NCBI GenBank assembly: GCA_028023455.1 | Contig: JAQFVV010001064.1 | Span: 55,431-119,430, forward strand | Reading direction: 5' to 3' | Length of the DNA: 64,000 nucleotides | From: Epiperipatus broadwayi | Lineage: Eukaryota > Onychophora > Udeonychophora > Euonychophora > Peripatidae | Shown here: piece after piece, positions 23,349-35,600 of the stretch | Numbering within the stretch: position 1 is the stretch's first letter | How the letters are laid out: each line of letters begins with the position of its first letter | Translations under genes and position numbers: made by a program | The notes under the pieces: generated by a model | The model's database searches: none | What the model was told of the DNA's origin: nothing | What the model saw: only the letters and a program-made list of their open reading frames with translations

Positions 23349-23518
23349 AAACTAGGCAAAACTATCTCCATACAGTAGTGCATTCCTGTGCCAACCAGAG
23401 TAATCAATGGATGCCAGAAGGCTTGTGCATAAAATCCCTATCTAGTGCCTACTCATCCAATATCTCCAGACTAGTTTCTGGCTTGTGGACTATATGGAGA
23501 GAGTTTTTCCTTGTTTAA
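23349..23518. mobile_element. foldback MITE family A, internally deleted
   Basis: Left end aggcaaaactatctccatac, right end tatggagagagtttttcctt. It keeps the left-arm interior but lost most of the right arm. The sequence to its right (gatgatcatgtgatatttaatg) is the family's outer flank in inverse orientation. Confidence 0.7.
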
Positions 23519-24690
23519 TAACAATTGTGTGAGTATAAGAGATGATGATCATGTGATATTTAATGGTATTAGAACTAATAGAGTCATCAGATTCTTGCCT
23601 CCTTTGATGTGTAAAGAAATAACATGAACTGGATGGAATGATAATAATCTGAAAACAATTTAACTATCTAAGTAAATTCATGAGCCATATTATATGAAGA
23701 AAATATGAATAAAAATATAAGACTATAAGAAAAGGAGAAATCTAAAATAGATTTGGAAACTATGTAAAATAAGAATAGATGAGCTAAGGATTTTTTAAAT
23801 CAATATGGAGAAGCAAACACTTTTAAACAACCTATATTATGACAAATATATTTTCAGAATTCCTTAAGAAAGGCAAATTATAGGTCAATACATTGCTCAT
23901 AAGATGTTTTGATTTTTTATTAGCTCTAGATGAGAACAATCAAATAAAAAAAATTACTGATCAATGAAATCATGCCTAGTTATCTTCACCATAGTAAAAT
24001 TTATTGGTCAATGAAGTGGTGTCTGGTTATTGTAGCCATAGTGTGATTACCTGTTAAAAGTCATAAGCTTGCTTGTGAATCATAAACTATTTAAAGCATT
24101 ACCAAGTTTCATTTCCATATGAATTTCACCTTATGGGTATGATAAGTGAATAGATTAAAGAATCAATGCACTAAAAGACTTTTATATACCACAAAAGAAG
24201 AAATTCTAAGCAGATAATAAAAATATCAAGACAACAAAATAAATTAAAAAAGGATTAAAGAGGCTTGAGATTTGTTAAAACAAATCAAAGATAACTTTAT
24301 TCAAATATTTTTAATTCTTTACAATTTTTTACCAATTTTAACTCCCTTGCATTTTGAAGAAGCTAGGAACTAGTTGAAGCAAAAGATCACACCTAAATTT
24401 ATTCTTTGTAAATATTTTGTTATTATTTATGAAATAGCATTTTATTTTGATATGGATGTAAGCATTTTTTGCAACAACAACATTAATAATAACATCACAA
24501 AAGTTATAGAATTTGTATTTGAAAAATAAATTAAAAAATTAGCTCTCTTTAGCACAAAAACACATTTATAGAAATATAAACCAATGTTGGCTCATTTATT
24601 TCAAATACAAAAGATTTCCTCTCTCTATCAATATTTATGAACTCATCATCAATATATTTTACATATAAACTCATAATTTTCAATCATAAT
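23519..24690. other. AT-rich DNA without recognised features
   Basis: Two near-copies of a short block (caatgaaatcatgcctagttat at 23960 and caatgaagtggtgtctggttat at 24010) indicate a small local duplication. No gene. Confidence 0.45.
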
Positions 24691-24990
24691 TGATGCACTA
24701 CAAGATGGGAGAGATATGCAGTTGTTCTGATCCACAGTTCTTTACTCCACATCACATCTGGTGACTTCCTTATTTGATCTACCCATCTATCACTTAGACT
24801 TTCTTCATCTTTTACAGTTTCACAAGATCCAGTTTAAGATATCAGTATTCACTATTATCATCCCTCTAGCAATAAATCAAGCCAACTCTCTTCCAATCCT
24901 ATTAATTATTTCTATATCAAAGAACCTGGTGGTTTTCTAACCTGACTATTTTGCTTTTGATCCATTAATACTTTTTCTGGTAGTCCAAGT
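24691..24990 (-). pseudogene. RTE-clade LINE, decayed 3' fragment
   Basis: Matches the 3' coding region of the 35.7-kb LINE on the minus strand: a tryptophan-rich block then an arginine/lysine-rich 'RWVDQIRK' region. It is more decayed than the 20.3-kb copy and has several stops. Confidence 0.6.
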
Positions 24991-25058
24991 ATTAAATAAA
25001 AAATAGAAAAATTACAAATGTATAAATTTACATTCATAGATTTTACATACATGCTTAC

Positions 25059-25113
25059 CTGCAAAAATGCCATAATAAATCATTTCTCTGCCAGTCATTG
25101 GATCATAAGGTTG
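25059..25113 (-). other. candidate small exon of unknown gene
   Basis: On the minus strand a 55-bp open segment encodes QPYDPMTGREMIYYGIFAG. It ends at CAG followed by a strong donor (gtaagcatg). The upstream acceptor (gagatag) has no good pyrimidine tract, and the frame has a stop at the acceptor itself. I do not recognise the peptide. It does not look like a WD40 repeat, so it is not obviously part of the DAW1-like gene. It could be chance or a transposon piece. Confidence 0.2.
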
Positions 25114-25536
25114 CTATCTCTTCATATAATTATTCTTGTACTATAATTGCAGCATTTTTTCTTTTTGTTAATTAATTTGATGTGGATATATATTTTAAAC
25201 ATTTATATTATATAAGATTTATTATAATCCATAGTTTTATATATCCATAGGAAGGCTTAAATGCAGAGTGAAGCACATATAAAGGAAATATTGTGCATAG
25301 TTGCAGTAACTAGGGGAAACAAGCTGATGTACTTAATATATACTTATCACTCAGTCAAACTAATTTCTGAAAAAAATGTCTTATTGAAACATGCCAAGTA
25401 TTAATCAGTTTGTATTTGAATCCATGACCAATAGTTGTGTCACAAGTTGACAATGAGATATTTTGTTTTCTTTTGACATATTTATACAACAGTAATAACA
25501 TACTAATTTAAATGTCAAGCAGACTGAATTTCATTG
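25114..25536. other. AT-rich flank of the Gypsy element
   Basis: No feature recognised. Confidence 0.5.
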
Positions 25537-26116
25537 AGCCACTCACTTGGGTTAACGATCAGGTAAATAGACAGCAGAAACCAAATGATTAGACAAATAG
25601 TTTAATAGAATTATCAGTCGGATGAATAATATTACATATACAGTTATAAGACAATTAAGTTAACTTACGAACACTGGTCATGAAGCCATAAGAAAAACAT
25701 AATATAGACCGGTGTGGCCTGCAAAATTCCTAGGTCCACTTTTTAACCTTCAGTGGTGGAGTTCACTGGGTTTGTTCCATTGCTAAGTTAAAACTCTTGA
25801 CTTTCGTGTGCATTCAATGAGTTCCCCACTGCAAGTGCTGCTTAGTTATCTATTGTTCCTTCTTTTTTCTTGTTAAGGAATGTTTCAGAAACCAATTAAT
25901 TCTCAGCTATTGTCTACTTTTAGTAATCAGCACTTTTAATCTAGCTGCTTAATTAGTTTCTGATCTGAAGTGCTTATCTTTAATAGTGTACAAAATTTAA
26001 TTACAAAATTCCTGTCTGTTTCATTTAAAAAAAACTTATTTTAATAAAACATTAATTACTATATACGTATAACTTATTTTAACAAAACTTATTAATTATT
26101 ATACACGTATATAGCA
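25537..26116 (-). repeat. Gypsy 3' LTR
   Basis: On the minus strand it begins TGCTATATACGTG next to the polypurine tract and ends near gttaacccaagtgagtggct. It is collinear with the other LTR. Differences from that copy include acttgggttaac here versus actcggcttaac there. Confidence 0.9.
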
Positions 26117-26129
26117 CCTCCACCACTTC
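26117..26129 (-). promoter_or_regulatory. polypurine tract of the Gypsy element
   Basis: GAAGTGGTGGAGG on the minus strand, directly abutting the TG start of the 3' LTR. This is where plus-strand DNA synthesis would be primed. Confidence 0.8.
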
Positions 26130-26134
26130 AGAAA

Positions 26135-26470
26135 TTATTGTTTCTGAAGTCTTACATAATCTTTTAAGTACGCGGGTTCTTTTCTTGCTCTTGAAGATCT
26201 TCGTAGAGATGTTTTCTCTTCTACTGGAATTTTGTTGGTCTCTTGATCATCGTACTTCTCTTCTACTGGTGTTTTGTTGGCTCCTTCAGTTTCTTGATTG
26301 TCGGATTTCTCTTCGCTTTTGGGAATGCGTGGTGCTGCAGTACTTCCGGTTTGCACTAATTCTTCTCGACGTCTCACATGATTTATGTGCTTGTGCATTG
26401 TTTTTCCAGTTTCTGTCTCTACAAGTATTATTTGTTTTGACAGAATTTCTTTTATGAAGGCCTTCACCCA
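26135..26470 (-). pseudogene. Gypsy integrase C-terminal extension (after an in-frame stop)
   Basis: Same reading frame as the integrase core upstream, separated from it by one TAA at about 26470. It continues with a lysine-rich segment (KAFIKEILSKQIILVETETG), then HINHVRRREE, the GPY/F-like C-terminal module and 'HVNHVRR' signature of Gypsy integrases. A low-complexity acidic tail with EEKSDNQETE-type repeats follows. In an intact element this would be the end of Pol. Confidence 0.8.
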
Positions 26471-27256
26471 TTATTTCCTGATAACATCTCTAACCCAGAC
26501 TTTTTCTCCATTGGAGTAAATAGTATCTCCAGTGTTGCTTTTGTAGTGTGTAGAGTTTTGTTCTGGGTGGATTAACAATAGTTTCGTGTGGAGTTTCCGT
26601 CCGAAAATTAATTCTGCAGGAGATTTTCCTGTAGCACATGGAGTACTATGTTGATATAATAAGGCAGAATGTAAGGTGTCTTGTATATTTGCAGTGCCTT
26701 CCTTCCGTAACATTTGCTTCAAAGTTTGTACTGCCTTTTCTGCAATACCATTGGACTCCGGGTGATATGGGGGCGTGGCTAAGTGTTTAATTCCCCATTC
26801 TGTGAGAAATTCTTCAAATTTAGTAGATGTGAAACTGGTACCATTGTCAGACACGATTGTTTCAGGAATCCCATGGAAAGCAAAAATCTCCTTCAGTTTT
26901 GCGATTGTTTCTTCGGTACTGGTGTTTTTCACTACTCTATATTCCGTCCACTTTGAATAAGCATCGATCACTACCAAAAATATGAAGCCGTGAAATGGTC
27001 CAGCATGGTCAATGTGAATATGGCTCCACGCTCTTTCAGCTGCCAGCCAAGCAGCATATTTTTTCTCATGCATATTTGCATTTATTTGGCAACTTTCACA
27101 TGATTTCACATATTTCTCTATGTCAATATTAATGGCGGGCCACCATATGTAACTATGAGCCAGAGCTTTGGCCCGCACTATCCCAGGATGACCTTGATGA
27201 ATTAAGTGAAGAATCTTATTCCACCCACTGCTCGGTATCAATGCTCTATCATCCAT
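26471..27256 (-). pseudogene. Gypsy integrase core
   Basis: About 260 residues. The N-terminal zinc-binding HHCC module is visible (HQGHPG, then H, then CESCQI). The catalytic DDE core follows: D in HIDHAGPF, D in VSDNGTSF and E in HPESNGIAEKAVQTLKQ. PAELIFGRKLHTKL is also typical of Gypsy integrases. It would insert retrotransposon cDNA into the genome. The core residues are all present, but a stop codon cuts off the C-terminal module and a frameshift separates it from the RNase H remnant (27257-27392), so it is a pseudogene. Assigned with high confidence as a family. Confidence 0.9.
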
Positions 27257-27392
27257 TAAAATACATCCCTTGTTTATGGATAGTCTTTGTCTTACATCCC
27301 ATAAAGTTTTATGTAGTCTCTTGGGTCGACTTTGTGGCCAGCCTTTGCTGAATCCATTTACTTAAGTGTTTATATCCATGGTCAGCTTTAGT

Positions 27393-27680
27393 CTAATTAG
27401 CTACCTTTTCACTGGTTATTAATTCGTTGTTCCAATTATCGATATAGTTAATAGTTTGGTCATCTTTTTGTAGTTCAGCTTTAATGGGCATTCTTGACAG
27501 TGCATCTGCATGTTTAATGATCTTTCCTTTTTTGAAATTTAGATCAAAATCATAGCCTGATAACAGATTAACCCAACGTAACATTCTAGGGCTTAGATGA
27601 TCAGGGGCAGTTTTATTTTTTGCTAATAATCCCAACAGTGGTTTATGATCGGTAAAGATTTTAAACTGTCGACCATACAA
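27393..27680 (-). pseudogene. Gypsy RNase H / connection remnant
   Basis: Contains FKIFTDHKPLLGLL (the TDHKPL block), APDHLSPRMLRW and GKIIKHADALSRMP (the ADALSR block), the standard end of the RT/RNase H polyprotein part. The upstream RT palm with its YxDD motif is deleted: the next recognisable sequence upstream is gag. Confidence 0.9.
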
Positions 27681-27825
27681 ATATTTAAAAACATATTTGT
27701 AATACTTTAATTAATATTCATAAAATCCTTACATAAAAAAATATAAATAGGTATCGCTGCATTTTATTAATATAACAAAAATAGTTTAGGGTGAGACAGA
27801 CTGGCTTCAATTAACAGTGTTTTAG

Positions 27826-28410
27826 TTAGCAAAAAAAATTAGACATTGCTGTCAGTTTTTGTGGCGTAAAATTTCTAAATTCTTCCGATTGGTCAAGTAC
27901 TATTTCATGGGCTACTCCCATTTTGGTTGCTTCGTCATACATCAAGCTTTCTCTTGGGGTCAGTAACTGCTGCCTAAGCCTATCATCTGATATGCCCCTA
28001 AGTAATTGCTCAAGCAGGTTATCCTCTAAGGTATTGCCATAACTGCAACTTTTAGCAAGTTCTCTTAGAGCTTGATCATAATCTCGTATACGCTCTCCCT
28101 TGTTTTGCCTTCGGTTTCTGAAGTGTAGTTTTGCGACATGCTTTGAAGGCTGGGGACTGAAAAAATTATTTAATTTCCTCGTAACTACATTGTATGGCAA
28201 ATTCTCTGGCTCTTCATGATAGCAGAGTCTATTTGCTATTTCGATTACTTGTTGCCCGGCATAACACAATAATGTGGCAACTTTAATGGGGTCACTTGTC
28301 GTGCCATTAATCAAAAACAGTTTCTCGATTCTCTTAAGGTAAATTGGCCAATCAAAAGGGTTATTAATGTTGAACTCATTAATTGTTACCTGAGGCACTG
28401 ATGTCATCAT
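27826..28410 (-). pseudogene. Gypsy gag (N-terminal part)
   Basis: About 195 residues, opening MMTSVPQVTINEFN. The capsid-like core includes FDWPIYLKRIEKLFLING, KLHFRNRRQNKGERIRDY and LLEQLLRGISDDRLRQQLL, which match retrotransposon gag proteins of animal Gypsy elements (a structural particle protein). The nucleocapsid zinc knuckle is not present before the stop; it was probably lost with the protease and RT. Confidence 0.85.
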
Positions 28411-28474
28411 TTTCTTTTTCTTTTTTTTTAAAAAATAATTTTATTTATAAGATAATAAAAATAGACAAACTTCT

Positions 28475-28548
28475 ATTAATACGCTTACTAAAACAAATTA
28501 CTATTAATACGCTTACTAAAACAAATTAATACGCTTACTAAAACAATT
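28475..28548 (-). repeat. short tandem repeats in the Gypsy leader
   Basis: Three copies of the taatacgcttactaaaacaa unit with slightly different spacers, in the untranslated leader between the PBS and gag. Confidence 0.85.
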
Positions 28549-28680
28549 TTTCCGATTACTAATTTGATATTCACCCGGACTTCAATTCTCAATTTCCTTG
28601 TAGCTTTCTCTACGTTATACAATTCAATTCGAATACCCTACTGTTTCTAAATTGCACCAGATTTTTCTACTGGAACGTAT

Positions 28681-28697
28681 CCTGTTGACTGTGCCAA
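28681..28697 (-). promoter_or_regulatory. primer-binding-site-like sequence of the Gypsy element
   Basis: Minus strand TTGGCACAGTCAACAGG lies just inside the 5' LTR, at the position where a host tRNA 3' end would pair. The TGGC(G/A)CAGTC pattern is frequent in animal Gypsy elements. The exact tRNA was not assigned. Confidence 0.6.
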
Positions 28698-28712
28698 TTT
28701 TCTGCTATGTAC

Positions 28713-29291
28713 AGCCACTCACTCGGCTTAACGATCAGGTAAATAGACAGCAGAAACCAAATGATTAGACAAATAGTTTAATAGAATTATCAGTCGGATG
28801 AATAATATTACATATATAGTTATAAGACAATTAAGTTTAACTTACGAACGCTGGCCATGAAGGCATAAGAAAAACATAATTTAGACCGGTGTGGCCTGCA
28901 AAGTTCCTAGGTCCACTTTTTAACCTTCAGTGGTGGAGTTCACTGTGTTTGTTCCATTGCTAAGTTAAAACTCTTGACTTTCGTGTGCATTCAATGAGTT
29001 CCCCGCTGCAAGTGCTGCTTAGTTATTTTTTGTTCCTTCTTTTTTCTTGTTAAGGAATGTTTCAGAAACCAATTAATTCTCAGCTATTGTCTACTTTTAG
29101 TAATCAGCACTTTTAATCTAGCTGCTTAATTAGTTTCTGATCTGAAGTGCTTATCTTTAATAGCGTACCAAATTTAATTACAAAATTCCTGTCTGTTTCA
29201 TTTAATAAAACTTATTTTAATAAAACATTAATTACTATATAGTATAACTTATTTTAACAAAACTTATTAATTATTATACACGTATATAGCA
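28713..29291 (-). repeat. Gypsy 5' LTR
   Basis: Collinear with the 25.5-kb LTR. It ends (plus strand) at gtatatagca, the complement of the TGCTATATAC LTR start. It would carry the promoter of the element; no clear TATA box stands out in this AT-rich sequence. Confidence 0.9.
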
Positions 29292-31790
29292 CTTAGATTA
29301 ATCTTTTTTAGTAATGATCTTGCTGGATTATCCCTGAATTTTGCAGAAGTAAAAATTTAATTGTGAGGTAGCTTTAAGAATTGAAATGCACTAGTGTGGA
29401 AAATATAACACTCTATTATTTAGAAACTTGACTTACATTCAGCTAAATTAGCCTATTTTTAACTTTTATATTATCACATATATTTTAATCACATGAATGA
29501 AAACATATAGAAAGGCAAATAATTCCCCAAGATAAACTTCATGCAATCACTTAACTTAGACCACATTTGTGGTTTAGCATGAAATTCATCTTGGGTTTCG
29601 TTTACTTCTTAACATATCCTTATTTACGTGATTAAAGTACTTGGAATAAAATGTGGAATAAGATATGAATTAATTATCCTCCATGTGATTGGGTTTAATA
29701 ATAATTCTGGGCTAAAAATGATAGGATAATATCTTGCTTAATAGAATGATTAGTAATAACTATTAAGTTAATTATCTGGAGAAAGTGGGTCATAATTGTG
29801 CATGCAGTAAGTTTACTACTTCATGAAAAATTCTAATAATTCAATTAATATGCATTAACGAGTTTGAAAAGTATTCAGTCACGTGACATTTTCATTAGCG
29901 ATTACACATTCCATTTATTTATAATGCAATGAAAACTTAACGACTGGAAAGTAAATTAGTATTTAATTTCTATGTTGGATAATAAATTAACGACTTGTCT
30001 TTTCCGACAAAAATCATTCATCACTACGAACAAAAAAAAAACAAAACAAAAGTTAATGATGTGGTTTTATCTTCAAGGTAATATATAGATGCAATGCTTA
30101 TTTCGTAAAAAGAAATATATACGTATTTTATTTTTTAAAAAATAATAGGCAAATTATATATACTAGAAAAAATCAAGAAGATAACTCGAATTTTACCTTG
30201 ATTGTATACACGTAAAAGTTAAGTAGATGCATTTTAAGGCCCTGCATGATTTAAGCAAGGACAGAGCCTTGAGCTGAAGGTTTATAGATTGTAACCCTAG
30301 TTCTGATGCTTTAGATATTTAAACATTTTATAAATTGTTGGTAATAAACCATTCAATTATATTACTCCATATACAGCTCTCTGCCATCTTCTCTCTCATG
30401 TCTTCAAAAGTGTAGAAAAGTATAGATGAAGAAACATGGCTGATATTTATTAAAGGTTTTATTTTTCCTTTATTTCTTAGCTACAACGACTGACTATCAA
30501 TTTACTGACCAATATTAGGTAGGTAGGCAGGTTGATTGTGATTTGACTACCCAAGAGAAAATTTTACGTTTAAAGAGAAATTCTTCAGTTAATTTCTATC
30601 TGTGCAGTGGATTTGATCTCTAAATTATGAGCATTGTAGAATCATACACGATCCATTACCCTGTAATTACTTTCCTCAGAATGTATCGATAATATGCAAC
30701 ATGTATAAACGTGAAAAACAGAAAAATGAAAAATATTGAAAAAAAATATAAGAGTAAAACAGTTCCATCTTGAAAAAAAAAAAAAAAAAATTTAAAAGAA
30801 AAATAAATTATACAATCTATAAAATGATTTTTTTTTCCTCTCTCTTTTTAGAGAGAGAAAAAACTAAGTACAAAGATTATAATAATTATTTCATTTATAT
30901 TCAAAAAATAAAATTTAATGTAAACGTTTTTGCCATTACAATTAATTTATGCATCAAAAGTTAGAAAGAATAATTCTTTAAAAAAATAATGGTTCTATCT
31001 TTAACTTAATCTATGAAAGTAACAGATTTGAAGTGAATGAAAATCACTCTCTCTTTTTCTTTCTTTATATAAATATATAATAAAAGATGTCAAAACTTAA
31101 AAATGAACCATAAACATAGCACCCCTTAGAAGTCTGACCCCTTCACACCCAAGATAATAGATTATAAATATAATCGCACTGTTTGTTTTAATTGCCATTA
31201 GGTCTACAGTATTATATAATCAAGACCAGATTAATTTAGTATCTACGATGTTTAATTACTAATAGCTGAATAACCATTTTCTGATCAATATTTTTTTGAT
31301 TATAGATAGGCTAGCTACATGAAAAGAAATCTTAAGTTTCACAGTGACCTAGAACACTTTCCATGGTTAACTCTACAAGACTTTTTGACCAAAGATAAAT
31401 AAATAAACTAACCATTAACTTTTAACAGCTACTAATAAGAATAAGGTAGCATTCAAATATGTCATTGTAGGGTAAAAGCCTCCATGGTAAGAAGTGAAGC
31501 TCTCCAGGCTAGTGAATACCCATTGGTGAAGATTTACAAATTTTCTTACATTGTTTGAACATTTTAGCTTTGAAAGTCTGGATATCAATTTTCTGGCCAG
31601 TAATTGAATGGCTTAGTGAATTGTCTTCAAATTGCTACTAGAGAAAAGAGACTTAAATTTCTTTTAAAAATTGTTTTAAAAATTGTAAGCTTTCTATTTT
31701 TAGATGACTCTAGCAAATATGATACATATATTATAATCTTGTGATGATTTTAGATGAGTGTAGTTGTCTTAGATAAAATATTTATATTAG
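29292..31790. other. AT-rich DNA with small hairpins
   Basis: Holds an imperfect hairpin at 29517-29606 (ccaagataaacttcatgc with the mirror gcatgaaattcatcttgg) and a pyrimidine/purine hairpin at 30830-30866. A possible Penelope-like terminus lies near 29975-30050 (minus strand GTGATGAATGATTTTTG then TCGGAAAAG). No gene. Confidence 0.45.
29517..29606. repeat. short foldback repeat
   Basis: Arms of about 25 bp (caagataaacttcatgc and mirrored gcatgaaattcatcttg) around about 40 bp. The inner block echoes the 'ttcatgctgaaccag' phrase of families B and D, so it may be a mini-derivative. Confidence 0.55.
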
Positions 31791-31794
31791 CAAT

Positions 31795-32230
31795 GGACAA
31801 TTGTTGTATTAAACCACTAAACATCACATCTTCACAATTTCCTACACTTATACAGGTTGTAGAAATAATGACAAACCTCATAGATAGTGCCTCCACTGTA
31901 AGTCATTGTAATCAATGGATGCAAGAAGATTTGGTAATAAAATTACTATTTAGTGCCTTCATTCAATATCTCAAGACTAGTTTTTAGTTTGTGGTTTTCA
32001 TTAGTGAGGAACCTTGGATCTCATAGAGAGGATTGCATTAGATCCTAAAATCAAGATACAGCACTCTCAGATCCAAGGCACCTCATTGATGAAAGCCACA
32101 ACTAATCTGAGAATATTGGTTGAGTAGGCAGTAGATAAAGATTTTATGCACAAACTTTCTTGCTTTTAATGATCACTATAACTTGCTATTGGATGGCACT
32201 ACTCTCTGGAAAGTTTATCAATTGTGTTGT
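31795..32230. mobile_element. foldback MITE family A, diverged copy with flank
   Basis: Starts in the shared flank attaaaccactaaacatcac and runs through gcctccactgtaagtcattg and gaggaaccttggatctcat, then the mirrored half (gatccaaggcacctcattga, ttttatgcacaaactttctt), to ctctggaaagttt. The 77-codon frame inside is not a gene. Confidence 0.65.
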
Positions 32231-32515
32231 CAATATTTCCTCTGATATTTATTACTTTGTCTTTCTATTTTGACATTTAAATCATGGTATATATTGTTAG
32301 GAATAAAATTATCTTTCTTATTGTAAGAGAAAATAATGCAATAAGTAATTTGACACATTCATCATCTGAAATACTATCATTATAATATTCATAAATATTA
32401 ATGTTTTAGCTAAAAGAATTACAATAACAATAGCTTAACATATACTACATTGAAACATTACTTTTGTAGTCATCATATTACTATTACTAACATGTATTAT
32501 ATACATACATATATA
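32231..32515. other. AT-rich DNA without recognised features
   Basis: Nothing supportable. Confidence 0.5.
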
Positions 32516-32625
32516 ATTGTAGAGGATTTGAAGACAGATTTTCAAGCACCATTCAGTTATTGACTCTATCTCATACAATTGATACATATGACCATACACA
32601 TGTGAAAAATAAATAATTTCCAATA
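32516..32625 (-). mobile_element. tRNA-like SINE fragment shared with family B
   Basis: Minus strand has gatagagtcaataactgaat then TTCAAATCCTCTACAA, a polymerase III A/B-box-like pair. The same sequence occurs at 39.9 and 40.4 kb, so it is a dispersed, tRNA-derived repeat. Confidence 0.5.
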
Positions 32626-35600
32626 TATATATATTGTATGTATATGACTCATTTCAAACACATAGATATATTATTTATCTATGAAAAAAAAATTCTTTTG
32701 TATATATAGATTTATGTGTGTATTTATTATTATATAGTCTATATAAATAGTTAATGAATAAGCAGTTATAGAGAGAGAAGGTAATAATATTTAATATTGA
32801 TTTATTATATTTTCTTATTAAATAAGGTGTTAAATTATTTAACATTATTTTTGGTTAAAATAAAGCAGATCAGAAAGAAAGTGTCAAATAAAGTGATCAA
32901 GATAAGAGATTAAGATTTGAAAATGTACACGTGCAAAAGAGTGTGAGAGAATGAGAATGTCTGTATAAACATAAAACATTTTTACACAAATCTTTTAATG
33001 ACTTAGATTGCCAGCTTTATTGTTTGTGTTATCTGTATCTAAGATTATTTTATAAAAGGGGTGCTTTGATGTAATGAAACGTGATTATTAATTTTCTTGT
33101 AAAATCGTGATAGAACATCAACTTGTCAAACTCTGATTTTTTTGATCTTTTATCTCAAGATAAGATATGCAGGTGGTCATTTTCTTTGACTAAGATTCGC
33201 AATAAAAACGATTGTAAACAATATTTAGTGATCAGTCAGTCTTTTCAATTTTTTGGAGAGCAGTTCAATTTTTGTTTGGAGGACAGTGATCTAACAATAT
33301 GTAGTTTTAAAAAAAAGTCAATCATTAATATTACTATGGTCAGTTTTGTTTAATGTTATTAGAGAAGAGCTGTGGCAGTCAATTTTTTTTAATGTTGGGA
33401 AACAGAGATGTAACGATCAGTTTATTCATTATTATTAAATAGAGATTTAATGATTGAGTTCATGAAAACCAAAGGAAATGGACAGTTTTAATTTTTAATT
33501 TTAGAGACTGAGAGCGATTGATTTTTTTTTTACTCTTTAAAAAAATTGAGGAAGAGAAAAATGACTGTTGTTTTAAAGTCAGTATAGACGAAGATGTGTG
33601 TATATATAAGTAATTCCTAGCAAGATTAAGATAAAGAAGGAAAAAATTGGAACAAAATTGAATTTCTTGGAAGAAGTTATTAACAGTTCTATGAAATGAT
33701 ATTAATATATTTTGCTGTGTATAATATAATGAATTTGCATTGCTAAAACCACCTCTTCTGCTTCTTGAAGTTCTTACCGTGGGTTAGCTCACTAATCTGT
33801 CTATGGACTCATATACCAATCGAATAGTAGCCAACAAAATGATCAAGTTTAAAGCCAACCACACAAGCTATTTGAAATGCTTATTTTCTGGCTCCTGGTC
33901 CATTATAGGCTCATTACCTTTGGATGAAGAGAAGGGGAAAGAAGAGGAAAAGAAAATGTATAAAGATCTTATAGCTAGGTTTGATTAAGCTATCAACCAA
34001 ATTTTTGTTAAAATTTTCTTCATATTCATCTAGAGTGTCTACAACAATTTTTTTTTTAAGTGGGAGAGACAAGCAAATCCACCAGTTCATACTTATCTAA
34101 AAGTATTTGAAATAACTCTTTTTGAAATGGTAGAAGCAAGCCAGTCAATGAATTCAGTGTTATCAAAAGCATCAACAATAAATAATTTTACAATTGAAGA
34201 AATAAGCAAGTCAATTAATTCATGTTTATTTTAAAAGTATCTGCAAGAACTTTTCTTTTTTTTTTAAATGGAGCAAAGGCAAGCAGTCTGAAAATTCAAA
34301 CTTGGGACATTTATAAGAAGTGAAAGTAATCGGGTAACTATGAACTTTCCTTAACAGATCTTCTATTATTGCTTATTAAAAGTAAATCTTAATTTATTGG
34401 TCAAAGCATTATTTTTTTTCTTTGATACAGAAACATTAAAGGCTTGTTTATCGATAGTTATTCTCAATATCACATAACATAACACAAACACAGTTTAAAT
34501 CTTTAAACTTAAATTTTCATTATTTTTTTATTATTTTTTTTTATATTATATATTGTAATATTGAAATGTTTTTTTTTTATTGTTCTTCATTTGTTATGAT
34601 AATGAGCAACTTATAAATATATGCATTTATAATGTTTGTTTTTTTATCTTGTTGCATATTAAAATTGATATAATGTATTTTATTTTCTTTTGCTAAAAGG
34701 TTGCAAGAATATTTTTGATATATGTAATTTATGTATTAATCTCTAATATAGGGGTATACATTTTAGACATATATGTTAACATTACCGAATGTGTGCATGT
34801 GTAACTGCTTATACAAACACGTCAAAAGAATAGGTTATACATAATTAATTTAAATATAAGAAATTATAAAGCAAGGCTTACATATGAATGGAAGTGAAAT
34901 AAAACACGTTACATATAAAATTTATTTTTATGATATAATAAGTTAGGAAAGTCTTAAGTAAGCATTCCATGAAATATATATTTTTTAATGTTATTTTAAG
35001 TCAGATTATTTTAAAATTATCCAAAATGACGAACTTGTATATAAAATTTTGTATTAGTTCTATATTGAATTAATGTAATAATAAGCCATTTATCTAATTA
35101 GTAAATTTGATTTTAAAGAAGGAAAGAAGAATAGCATTAATAAAATATAATTATATATCTTAATTGGTTTCCGAGTTCTTATTAAAAATATTGTTGTATT
35201 TTTCTTGTCTCAATTCTATTGTTTTAAATGATCATCATCATCATCGCTTACAGATATTAAGAATCATCATTTGTAAATATTGAGCAAGCATTCGCAAATA
35301 GAAAGAGTAAACTAGAATGTTGATTTACATTTAAGTATTTAGGGATTAAGCTTGATAATAACCAAGTTTTAATAATTATGGTTCAACAATAGAAAGCTAA
35401 AAAAAAATTATGTTGTGCCAATGAGTTTTGATCATCTTCATCAAAGATGAATATCGTATTATTGATTAAAACACCGTTTAAAAATAGTACTGTACATGAA
35501 TTATGATCATCATCATTGATTAATAAATTATAATCATTAAATCTAATGTTTAACATAATTAATATATTTAGTAAATAAGGATTTATAGAAGGTTGAATAT

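Larger units (their letters stand above)
25537..29291 (-). mobile_element. Gypsy/Ty3-type LTR retrotransposon, internally deleted
   Basis: Two direct LTRs of about 580 bp bound an interior that on the minus strand reads PBS-like site, gag, RNase H remnant, integrase, polypurine tract. Protease and the reverse transcriptase catalytic domain are absent between gag and RNase H, so the copy cannot move by itself. By eye the LTRs differ at only a small fraction of sites, so the insertion is not very old. The gene order and integrase type place it in Ty3/Gypsy, probably near the Mag-type elements of animals. No clear target duplication could be matched at the two ends. Confidence 0.9.
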
